DNA of 64,000 nt from a virus: IMG/VR virus record IMGVR_UViG_3300020471_000004, positions 1-64,000 of that record. One strand, given 5' to 3'. Position 1 is the first letter of the stretch; each line of letters opens with the position of its first letter. A program made the position numbers and the translations under genes. Shown piece by piece: positions 25,761-33,461 of this stretch. The notes beneath the pieces were generated by a model, which ran no database searches, had not been told where the DNA came from, and saw only the letters and a list, made by a program, of their open reading frames with translations.

Positions 25761-27434
25761 TCAAATAAGCTTTTCTATGTTAGCTGGCATTCTTAAACCT
25801 AGGCGTTCATAGAAGTCTGCCAAAATAGCAGGGTCAATATAGTTAGCAATAGCAGTAGATATAGTAAGCTTACCGTTATTAAAATGGCCAAGCTCTTTGG
25901 CTACTTTTTGTAAAGCACCTTTTAACCAAGTCTCTGCGTCTTTGTTAGTTACCTGGCGTTTACGAGTAAATAAAGGACACTTTTCAATAATATCTCTTGC
26001 TAGACGTGTACCTTTAAGAGTACGGAATTTGTGAGCAGTAACCCCTTCAGGTAACATAGACTTCAAATATTTGTTTACAGCATTGGCTGTTATACGTCTG
26101 TTACCGAAAGTAAATAGAGGGTCTTTGCGCTTCTTGCCTTCGCTAAGTTGGTCAAGCAGTTCTATAATCAATTTGTTTGTGACAGAATTAGGTTTAAGCA
26201 CATGCTTTTGGACCTGTGCTTTCTTGGCTTCGTACTTTATTTCTCGGTTCTGACCTTTCTTGTAATAGTGACCTGATTGCAGTACAGTCAAACCGTATGT
26301 GGTCTTATCACCTGTCTTGCCTTCACGGGTACCTATACGCGCACTGGTTTGGTACATAACTTCTATAACAAGACACAGCAAGCCTTCTTTGGTTGATATG
26401 CCTTCTGATTTTAGTTTCTGCAACCAACGTCTTCTTACACCAGGCGCTACTTTTTCAAATTCTTCTACAATCTTAAACTTTTTGCTACGTTGCTTAGAGT
26501 TCCACCTTTCGGTGTATACCTTTAGATAGTTTTCAGCAGCAGGGGCCTTATATTCTAAAACATAGGCGTTATCTTTTTTAGGATCGTAGTTAGGATTCAT
26601 GCGAACATCGCCTGCTATACCTTTATTGCTTAACAACAAACCTTTTGAGGTATAGTAAGAAAGAGTATCGTCAATGTAACCAACAAACTGTTCAGGTAGA
26701 TTGTGATGGCGTATGCCTGCATCTTTGATAGCATCAATTACTTCACGGATGTCCAGATACGGCTTACCTGATTGGCGTACATAGTTTACAACAAAGTTTT
26801 TCCATGCTTTATTTACTTCTAGGCTAGCTTTTCGGAATTCAACATAGACAGGATTGTCTTTGTGTTTCTTGCGGAGTTCTTGACTTAGGTGGATAGTGCC
26901 GTCACCACCTAACTTGGTGCTAAGTTTAGAAACCTTTTTAAGTAAACTATCTTGGTCACTTACTTCTAGTTCAAACAGACTTGAAAGAGCTACATCGTTT
27001 AAGTCACTTACTTTGGTCTTTAGAACGTTAATCGCATTCTGCCTAGAAGTTTCTTTAGGAGACGTAGCAATTGTGTAGAACTTTTTGATTATGTCTAGTC
27101 CTGACCTAGATATAAGAGTTTCGTTCTCTATTTTAGCACGTACCTTTTTGTCTCTTACCTGCTTGGCTACTTCATACGCAGAACCTAGAAAGTCTTCGTC
27201 CTCTTCGTGTAAGGTATACCCTTTTAAGAAAAGGCTTGTCATTTCATCGTAAGCTTTTAGGTTAAACTTGTAGTGGGCCATAAACTCACGCCCTTGCTTA
27301 ACCCACTCACGGATGTCGCCAGCTAGGTTATGAGGGAATTTGTATTCAGGACTATCTGAATATGCGACAAGCAGCACCACTTTTGTAAATGCCGTTGCTA
27401 TGTCAGAATTAATTTTTGATAAAGATACTAACAT
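25761..27434 (-). CDS. Type IB DNA topoisomerase
   Basis: 557 residues from the ATG at 27432-27434, which overlaps the upstream stop as TAATG; a longer start would overlap by 36 bases more. The C-terminal half matches poxvirus/bacterial-type topoisomerase IB: catalytic R366 in S-A-R-I-G, T-Y-G-L-T-V-L, K404/K405 in the beta-hairpin, T-A-H-K-F-R471-T, H517 in E-L-G-H, and the probable nucleophile Y532 in N-Y-I-D-P. It relaxes supercoils through a 3'-phosphotyrosine. The N-terminal ~290 residues are an extra domain. It starts MLVSLSKINSD, the ISLS-type peptide of presumed head proteins, so it may be packaged and injected. Confidence 0.75.
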   Translation of the reverse strand: MLVSLSKINSDIATAFTKVVLLVAYSDSPEYKFPHNLAGDIREWVKQGREFMAHYKFNLKAYDEMTSLFLKGYTLHEEDEDFLGSAYEVAKQVRDKKVRAKIENETLISRSGLDIIKKFYTIATSPKETSRQNAINVLKTKVSDLNDVALSSLFELEVSDQDSLLKKVSKLSTKLGGDGTIHLSQELRKKHKDNPVYVEFRKASLEVNKAWKNFVVNYVRQSGKPYLDIREVIDAIKDAGIRHHNLPEQFVGYIDDTLSYYTSKGLLLSNKGIAGDVRMNPNYDPKKDNAYVLEYKAPAAENYLKVYTERWNSKQRSKKFKIVEEFEKVAPGVRRRWLQKLKSEGISTKEGLLCLVIEVMYQTSARIGTREGKTGDKTTYGLTVLQSGHYYKKGQNREIKYEAKKAQVQKHVLKPNSVTNKLIIELLDQLSEGKKRKDPLFTFGNRRITANAVNKYLKSMLPEGVTAHKFRTLKGTRLARDIIEKCPLFTRKRQVTNKDAETWLKGALQKVAKELGHFNNGKLTISTAIANYIDPAILADFYERLGLRMPANIEKLI

Positions 27435-27874
27435 TATTCTACCATATGGGCCGGAGCTTGCTTTAACCAAGCTATTGCTTCGTCTTGGCTATCAAAAGAT
27501 TTAAAATTGATACCTGACTCGTTAAATACACGCTCTATTTGGATTCTTGAATTCTTAGACATTTGAGGATCGAAAATAACAGCAACAAAACAAGGATAAT
27601 CACGAGTGCTATTTAACCATTTACGAAAGCGAACGAATTCTTTAAATTTTGTTTCGGCATCTGTACTGGACACAGTGCCTTTATCCGCGTATATGCAGTA
27701 CTTCCAATTTGTATCTCTGCTTTGCGATATAACCTTATTTATTCCATCGATTATACCACAAGCATTATCTATTCCAATAGTTCTTAGAAGTACAAGGGTA
27801 ACTATGCTAGATAGTTCCCTGTAACACACAGCGTAAGTCCCTTTAGGGCAGCTTATTGCTGCATCGTCTTGCAT
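27434..27874 (-). CDS. Hypothetical protein, STAS-like fold possible
   Basis: 146 residues. The pattern (W-K-Y-C-I-Y-A-D strand, a helix with F-V-R-F-R-K-W-L, V-A-V-I-F-D-P strand, R-V-F-N-E-S-G-I, F-D-S-Q-D-E-A-I-A-W-L-K) resembles SpoIIAA-like/STAS domains, which often end with an S-x-x-E-A-I-x-W-L helix. I am not certain. It lacks the shared N-terminal peptide, unlike most neighbours. Its stop overlaps the start of the topoisomerase gene. Confidence 0.5.
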   Translation of the reverse strand: MQDDAAISCPKGTYAVCYRELSSIVTLVLLRTIGIDNACGIIDGINKVISQSRDTNWKYCIYADKGTVSSTDAETKFKEFVRFRKWLNSTRDYPCFVAVIFDPQMSKNSRIQIERVFNESGINFKSFDSQDEAIAWLKQAPAHMVE

Positions 27875-27880
27875 AGTGCC

Positions 27881-28819
27881 TCACATTGATTTGTAGCTAC
27901 CTGAATACTGACCGTCAACTAGGTATTGGTTAACAAAATATTTTTCAGCTATTTCCCAACCTACAGGGGTAGTAAATCCTCTAACAGATTGACCGTGAAC
28001 CATAGCTTCTACCAGTATAGCAAAAGCTTCATCCCACCAAGGGTTAGCATACCCAGGGTGGTTGAATTGGTCTTTGTGTAGGCGCTTGGCAGCTACTTGC
28101 TTCTTGAACTTTATTACATCGCTATTCTTCAACACATTCTTTATAGCATAGTGCGCAAGTTCGTGAGTTAGAACCTGTGCAATACCGTCTACAGAAAGGC
28201 TTCCGAATATACGAGTTAACTGACCTGGGTTCAGTATAATATAAATATCATACGTACCTCGAGTACGGTTCATGCTGTGAGCAATACAGCTACCTATCTC
28301 GTTAGAAATGCCTAAGCTGATTGGGTACTTGAACTTTATTTTAGTACCTAATCGACCTAGAGCAATTTCTATGTTTCGTCTAATGCTACCGCTTGCAGGC
28401 AATACAGTACCTACGAATATAGAAGTAGGTTTCTGTATAAACTGAAAGTTAACTTTAGCTGAGCCTGCAATAGTAGGTGCTACCTTTTTAGGTGACGGAG
28501 CAGTCACCTTAGGTTTAGGTTTTATATCAGATGCAGATTTAAAAGTTTCATCAAAAGATGAACTCCCTGCCAGCACGTCTTTACCTTGTATTTTGCCTAA
28601 ATAAGGCTTAGACGTGGTTACCAGCTCTCTTGCTTTCTGCTCACTAATAGGAACTAAAGCAGCTACTTGGTTATCAACCAAAATAAACTGGTCTTTGTTC
28701 TTGACCAGACCGTATACGGCCCTGCCTTCTAAATTAATTCGAGTAGTAGCACCGTCAACACTGATAGGGTTGCCTAAATACCTATACCAACGCCCAGCAT
28801 GAAGTACATCAATTTTCAT
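27881..28819 (-). CDS. Zinc metallopeptidase with SH3-like N-terminal module
   Basis: 312 residues. The N-terminus is MKIDVLHAG, then W-Y-R-Y-L-G-N with G-R-A-V-Y-G-L-V (residues 11-70), a degenerate copy of the SH3-like module seen at 13917-14603 and 40585-42285. A linker (95-125) leads to a peptidase-like domain with H219-E-L-A-H223, the zinc-binding HExxH, and W-W-D-E-A-F-A-I-L-V-E-A near 261-272 supplying a possible third ligand (E264 or E271). HExxH peptidases cleave peptides or proteins. It is followed closely by the STAS-like and topoisomerase genes. If packaged, it could process host or viral proteins on entry. Confidence 0.65.
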   Translation of the reverse strand: MKIDVLHAGRWYRYLGNPISVDGATTRINLEGRAVYGLVKNKDQFILVDNQVAALVPISEQKARELVTTSKPYLGKIQGKDVLAGSSSFDETFKSASDIKPKPKVTAPSPKKVAPTIAGSAKVNFQFIQKPTSIFVGTVLPASGSIRRNIEIALGRLGTKIKFKYPISLGISNEIGSCIAHSMNRTRGTYDIYIILNPGQLTRIFGSLSVDGIAQVLTHELAHYAIKNVLKNSDVIKFKKQVAAKRLHKDQFNHPGYANPWWDEAFAILVEAMVHGQSVRGFTTPVGWEIAEKYFVNQYLVDGQYSGSYKSM

Positions 28820-28834
28820 GGCTTTTCCTTAATC

Positions 28835-30763
28835 TTACGACCAGATACTTACGATACCTGACTGTCTAAAACCTTCTTTGTCAACAACTACTCGGAACTC
28901 TGCTGAACGAGAGATAGGCGAGTAGTAACCAAGTATTTCGCCACTTCCGCCTAAGCCAGTTACAGTTACAGACCCTTCTTCCTCAGCATCGATCCAGTCA
29001 GGCAGATTGTCTTCTTCTTTCAAGGTAGAAGGTAACGAATCAATAAGTTTTTTGATCTTGGCGTAACCTAGACCTTTAACACTGGAGCCTGCACCTTCTT
29101 CTGCTTCATTCATTATCTTTCTACCTAAGGTAGGAGTAATTACAGAGTCCAGCAGTTTAAAAGTATTTTTCGGCAATACATTAGTATAACCTCTTGCTAG
29201 AGAGACCCCTGACTTTAAGCTTATTGAATCAACCTTTAAGCTCTCTACAAAAGCAGTTGCTTTTTTGATTCCAGCAGGAGTAAAGTTAAACTTGTTACCA
29301 GCAACGTAAATGCCTTTTAACCCTTTAGCAGCACCTGGTTTAGGCAAAATTACGTAAGGGCTATCTCCGTCGATATTTACTTTCCAAGTATAGCGCTCTA
29401 CCTCTCTGCTATTGTAATAAGATACATTACCTGTGCCGAAAACAGTAGAAAGAAGTTTTATGGTATCTTCCTCAGAAGTGCTACCTCTTTGCTTAGAGGT
29501 AGCCAGAGGCTTTTTTGGAGAGTTTATTATTCCCTCTTCTCTTAAAGTAACTAGTAGTTTTTTAACAGAGTTTACTAGGCCTTTATCAAACACTCTTATT
29601 AAAGAAGGGCTAGAGTCATTTAATAAAAGAGCCGCTACTACCTGAGCGTACGGGTCATAGTTTTCTAGATCGAACAGTATGCTCTTGGCCCGTTTTTGAG
29701 TAAGGCCGGTGTCAGTCATTAGTTTTGTAAGACCTTTTTCTACAGAAGTACGACTACCGTTAGTAAGCATAGCTCTTAAGGGCTTAACGTCAGCAGGGCT
29801 TGCATCGTTGCCTCGAGAATCAGTAAGACTAACAGTATCATCACCATCCAGGTATTCGTAAACGTCACTTATTTTAGAATTTGTTTTGTCTGCTATAACA
29901 ATAGCTCTTAAGGTTTCTTTGACTGACTCTTGGTTAAAAGTAAGTCCCTTACCGATAGAAGCCTCTAATACCTTCTGGTACTTGGGACTTAGTTTCTTTG
30001 CTACTAGACCCGCGACAGCCCCTACCTTTACAGGCGCAGAACCAGGCTTTTGTGTTCGCATATTAGGAGTAATAGTAGCACCAGAAAGCTTTTGTAAAGC
30101 AGCGTTAGGCTTGATACTTTTGATGTTTGACATGATTGCAGAGAAGGTTTTGGCACTAGCCAGCTTTTTGACATTGGCAACCATCTTCTTACCGGCAGCA
30201 GAAGCAGCGTACTTTTCTAACGCTGCGGTATCTTTGGTTTTTAGAGCACCGATTAGGTAATCGATACCCTTGGTGTTTAATTGTTTTTCTTTAGAGTAGT
30301 CTTCTAGCTTAGACAAGATAGAAACACCTTTTGATCCGAAAAGGATCTTGGCATTTTCTTGTTGCTTTTTAGAAGCCGATTCAGACTCTAGTCCGTCTTC
30401 AAGGCTTGCAGAAGCAGAAGCTTTTACTTCCATCATAAACTTAGAACCTGGCCCTCCGACCGGTTTAACTCCACCTACTTTTAAACCTGCATCTTTCAAA
30501 GCTGCCTTAAAAGAACGTGAATAGTTTTTCTCGTTCTGGAAGTCGGCACTCATAGTTTTAGGATGGAAAGCAGATCGAACAACTGCGCCTTTTTCACCAG
30601 GCGATACACTAAACATAGCAGTAGGTATGCCTGCATCTTTCAAAGCAGCACGTACTTGTTTACCAATACGGCCTGCTTCGGCTTTTGTGATAGTATTGGA
30701 AGCTTTTTTAACCGAGCCGGAAAGAGCCGGCATGTCTTGGGTGTTAGAAACATCAATCTTCAT
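28835..30763 (-). CDS. Large internal-type protein, 642 aa
   Basis: It starts MKIDVSNTQDMPALSG. Residues 20-115 form a compact basic alpha/beta unit (I-G-K-Q-V-R-A-A-L-K-D-A-G-I), K-A-S-A-S-A-S-L-E-D-G lies near 114-124, and LESESA at 125-130 looks like a processing site. The rest is basic, helical and of low similarity to anything I know, ending with a beta-rich domain. A T4-like TATAAATA lies upstream, after the gap that begins this unit. Cleavage at 130 would release a 130-residue N-terminal part. Confidence 0.55.
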   Translation of the reverse strand: MKIDVSNTQDMPALSGSVKKASNTITKAEAGRIGKQVRAALKDAGIPTAMFSVSPGEKGAVVRSAFHPKTMSADFQNEKNYSRSFKAALKDAGLKVGGVKPVGGPGSKFMMEVKASASASLEDGLESESASKKQQENAKILFGSKGVSILSKLEDYSKEKQLNTKGIDYLIGALKTKDTAALEKYAASAAGKKMVANVKKLASAKTFSAIMSNIKSIKPNAALQKLSGATITPNMRTQKPGSAPVKVGAVAGLVAKKLSPKYQKVLEASIGKGLTFNQESVKETLRAIVIADKTNSKISDVYEYLDGDDTVSLTDSRGNDASPADVKPLRAMLTNGSRTSVEKGLTKLMTDTGLTQKRAKSILFDLENYDPYAQVVAALLLNDSSPSLIRVFDKGLVNSVKKLLVTLREEGIINSPKKPLATSKQRGSTSEEDTIKLLSTVFGTGNVSYYNSREVERYTWKVNIDGDSPYVILPKPGAAKGLKGIYVAGNKFNFTPAGIKKATAFVESLKVDSISLKSGVSLARGYTNVLPKNTFKLLDSVITPTLGRKIMNEAEEGAGSSVKGLGYAKIKKLIDSLPSTLKEEDNLPDWIDAEEEGSVTVTGLGGSGEILGYYSPISRSAEFRVVVDKEGFRQSGIVSIWS

Positions 30764-30821
30764 AGTTTTATTTCCGTTGTTTATCTAGTTACTTTGTATA
30801 AGTATAGCAGAATTTTGCTAT

Positions 30822-30829
30822 TATTTATA
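30822..30829 (-). promoter_or_regulatory. T4-type late promoter core (TATAAATA)
   Basis: The minus strand reads TATAAATA, the exact T4 late -10 consensus, 59 bases before the 642-aa gene's ATG. Beside it is TAGCA-(6)-TGCTA, an inverted repeat that could bind a regulator, and TATACT, a possible sigma70 -10 box. It lies in one of the few intergenic gaps (30764-30862). Confidence 0.4.
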
Positions 30830-30862
30830 GACCGACTTTTGTACCTTAATGTTAAAGATAGG

Positions 30863-31411
30863 TTAACTCTTGTTTCGCGCTACCTTTAGTAAGGCTTTGG
30901 CAGATTGCTCCAACATTTTCAGTCGGTCAGCCTGTGTCAAGCCTAGGTGTTTGTTTTTAGAAAAACTAGCCTGCCAAGAAGCTAGAAAACTATTTGTAAG
31001 GTCTTCTTGGGCTTCTGATAGACGAAGTTTTTTATCTTGCTCAGCTTTGGCAGATTCTATGCCTGCTTTAAAGAAAGCAAGTATTGAATTCTTTCCTCTG
31101 GAAGATAGATAAGTATCTATGATTTCAAATAAATACTCGAAATCTTCACCCATCTCAAAGTAACGGTCTAATACAGTTTCGTTACGGTCAAGGTATTCTG
31201 AAATTTTAGGTACAGCAGTACGTAACTGGCGCATATTTGTAATGCGTAGCGTAGAGATAATTTCCTGTAGTCCTAATAAGAAGTTGCTTTCGTAAGCAGG
31301 AGTAAACCGTTTACCGCTATACATCATCAAGCTCATTATATTACACAGCTTGGCAACTTTAGGCTTTTCGAACAAGGAACTTATTGAACGCTTAGTTAAA
31401 TCAATTTTCAT
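30863..31411 (-). CDS. Hypothetical internal-type protein, helical
   Basis: 182 residues starting MKIDLTKRSISSLFEKPK, an MKIDL-type start. It is helical throughout, with leucine-rich amphipathic segments (E-I-I-S-T-L-R-I, Y-L-F-E-I-I-D-T-Y-L) and a charged C-terminal helix. No family is recognised. It directly follows the protease gene (2-base gap), and the gap after it holds the candidate late promoter. Confidence 0.55.
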   Translation of the reverse strand: MKIDLTKRSISSLFEKPKVAKLCNIMSLMMYSGKRFTPAYESNFLLGLQEIISTLRITNMRQLRTAVPKISEYLDRNETVLDRYFEMGEDFEYLFEIIDTYLSSRGKNSILAFFKAGIESAKAEQDKKLRLSEAQEDLTNSFLASWQASFSKNKHLGLTQADRLKMLEQSAKALLKVARNKS

Positions 31412-31413
31412 AG

Positions 31414-32217
31414 TTACCTCATTACTGCCATGACTTGGTTATGGTTACTATGGTTTGAAACATAGGCAGGATCTTCTACAGCGCTGTTTTCAAAACCAGT
31501 TATTTGGTGCACATACCTGAAAGCGATCTGGTTTGCATCGTTTACATAAGTAGGCTTTTGTAGAACAGTATGACTACATACATTACGTAAATTATCTTTA
31601 TATACCGTATGTCCACAAATGCTACAGGTGTAAGCTTGATACCACATACCAATACTGAATGTATTTAGGTCCTCTGTTAGAATGCGGTTAGCAAGAACAG
31701 GGTCTTTGGTTCGGTCAAAAGCAAGTAACTGAATAATACGAGCATGGTTGCCACGGAACTGAGGTAACGACTTCATGTATACGTCAAGAATAACACCTTT
31801 AGCTTTGGTAATATCCTTGTTGTCATGCTCTTGGTGAGTAGGTTTTCCTTTCCACGTTTTGTATGCCAGCATACCTAAATCAGGACGAAAGCGTAGTGCC
31901 TCTTGAGTAGACAAACAATCACCGTTGGTGTTAGGTACGTCAGTTATAACACTAGGCACAGGCACCATCACGTAGTCACGAAGATTAGGGCTTATCTGAT
32001 AATGTTCAGATGCCATTGGTAACCAAGTGTTTGCATCTATTACCATGCTTTCTGAGGCGCCTGTTGCACTAGGCTTAAAAGTGATTTCGTTTGATTTACC
32101 AATGTCTTTTAACTCGATAGCTTTGTGGCGTACGTCACGTTTGGTAACATCGAAACTAGAGCTTTCAAAGCTGTTCTGTTCATTGGGAATAATAATGTCT
32201 TTTAAATCAAGTTTCAT
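31414..32217 (-). CDS. Prohead protease (gp21-like)
   Basis: 267 residues. It matches large-phage prohead proteases: P95-N-T-N-G-D near the start of the core, G-K-P-T-H-Q-E-H131-D-N with the candidate catalytic His, and N-T-F-S188-I-G with the candidate catalytic Ser, followed by a metal-binding C198-x-x-C201...C214-x-H knuckle typical of this subfamily and a C-terminal E-D-P-A-Y segment. It matures scaffold and internal head proteins before DNA packaging. Its own N-terminus has F-E-S-S-S-F (17-22), like the LESSSA of the neighbouring 413-aa protein, so self-processing is likely. Confidence 0.8.
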   Translation of the reverse strand: MKLDLKDIIIPNEQNSFESSSFDVTKRDVRHKAIELKDIGKSNEITFKPSATGASESMVIDANTWLPMASEHYQISPNLRDYVMVPVPSVITDVPNTNGDCLSTQEALRFRPDLGMLAYKTWKGKPTHQEHDNKDITKAKGVILDVYMKSLPQFRGNHARIIQLLAFDRTKDPVLANRILTEDLNTFSIGMWYQAYTCSICGHTVYKDNLRNVCSHTVLQKPTYVNDANQIAFRYVHQITGFENSAVEDPAYVSNHSNHNQVMAVMR

Positions 32218-32219
32218 AA

Positions 32220-33461
32220 TTAACCTACTCGGGTTACTTCTATAACTAACTGGTTATTAGCGTTACGACCTGCGTTAACGTTAATATCTTGAGTAGAAAC
32301 TCTGCCACCGCGCGAAGCACCTTTGTTTACGAAAGTGAAAGAACCTACTTCACCTTTCTCGAAATCAGGAGTTGGTTTTGACGTAAGAGAAGACAGACTG
32401 TTTGTACTAATAGCTTTGGCTACTTTCTTAGCTATAGCTGCACTAGTATTGTATTCAACAGAGAATGAAGTATTGCCTATACTATAAGAAGAAGGCAATC
32501 TTTTTGAATTGGTTATCTTTAGGTATAGCTGACCTTTGCCTTTTGAAAATCTGCCTGCACTTTGGCCTTTTCTGCTAGGTCTAGGCTTACGAGTAGTAGG
32601 ATCTCTGGTAATAGTTTCTTTACGAGCAGGCACATCGTAATCACCTAGTTCTACGTCACCGCTAGTTTGGGCATTACGTATAAGGTCTAGTGAGAAACGA
32701 GTAGGTTGCTTAGGTTCAAAAATTGAAGTGATAGCAAGAGGAGTCTGTTTGCCTGACTTGAGCATACTAGCAGCCTGTTTAGGTGTAACTCGGATCATGC
32801 GACCATCACCAAACGTGCCACCACGGCTCTTGAATGCAGTACCTTGCTTCCAGCCGTCTGTAGAAAAGGCAGGAGATGCAAAATCAATACCGTATTTAGA
32901 TTTGATAGAACTAACAAAGCCAAGTTTTTTGCTTTCAAGCAACGACACTAGGTCTTTTATCAAATCATTCAGGTTGAAAGGATAGCGCTGACCAGGTTTA
33001 AGCGTCTTCAAGAATTCTTCGGTTGCTGCCAAGTTAGAAAGAATTTGGACATTCTTTTTGGTCATGCTGGTACGAGTGTTTGCACCGAACAAGGCAATAG
33101 CCGCCAACTTAGCCAGATCCGCAGAGTTGTCTTGGGCAACCTTCTTGGGGCTAGGTTTGCGTGTAGGCTTTTTAGTACCAGTAGCTGCATCTTCCGATAA
33201 GATTTTATGGTCACGTTTAAGTTGGTTAAACTTGTTTCGCGTTATCTTGAACTTCCAGTACTTGTTTAGCTCCTCGTCAAAGTCAAACAGGAATATACCT
33301 TTAGGTGAATTAGAAAGGTAGAAAATATCGCCACGTCTTAGAGCCAGTTCGTGAGTAGCATCTTCTATTTCAATTTTCTTTTTAGCTTTCATCTGAATAG
33401 ACCCTTTAATAGGCGCTTTAACTTTAGTTGCAGATGAACTTTCTAGTAGATTTATTTTCAT
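32220..33461 (-). CDS. Internal head protein, LESSSA targeting peptide
   Basis: 413 residues. It starts MKINLLESSSATKVKA, one of the clearest copies of the peptide, followed by H-E-L-A-L-R-R-G-D-I-F-Y-L (about 38-52), which resembles the start of the SH3-like module. Basic segments (G-T-K-K-P-T-R-K-P-S-P-K-K, R-K-P-R-P-S-R-K) flank central globular parts. No enzyme motif. It lies beside the prohead protease gene (2-base gap) and overlaps the upstream gene by ATGA. Confidence 0.6.
   Translation of the reverse strand: MKINLLESSSATKVKAPIKGSIQMKAKKKIEIEDATHELALRRGDIFYLSNSPKGIFLFDFDEELNKYWKFKITRNKFNQLKRDHKILSEDAATGTKKPTRKPSPKKVAQDNSADLAKLAAIALFGANTRTSMTKKNVQILSNLAATEEFLKTLKPGQRYPFNLNDLIKDLVSLLESKKLGFVSSIKSKYGIDFASPAFSTDGWKQGTAFKSRGGTFGDGRMIRVTPKQAASMLKSGKQTPLAITSIFEPKQPTRFSLDLIRNAQTSGDVELGDYDVPARKETITRDPTTRKPRPSRKGQSAGRFSKGKGQLYLKITNSKRLPSSYSIGNTSFSVEYNTSAAIAKKVAKAISTNSLSSLTSKPTPDFEKGEVGSFTFVNKGASRGGRVSTQDINVNAGRNANNQLVIEVTRVG

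Noticed and set aside
25761-27434. Tyrosine integrase rather than topoisomerase IB
   Set aside because: Motifs S-A-R-I-G, T-Y-G-L-T-V-L, T-A-H-K-F-R-T and N-Y-I-D-P follow TopIB order more than the integrase boxes, and no att-like repeats are near. It cannot be excluded wholly.
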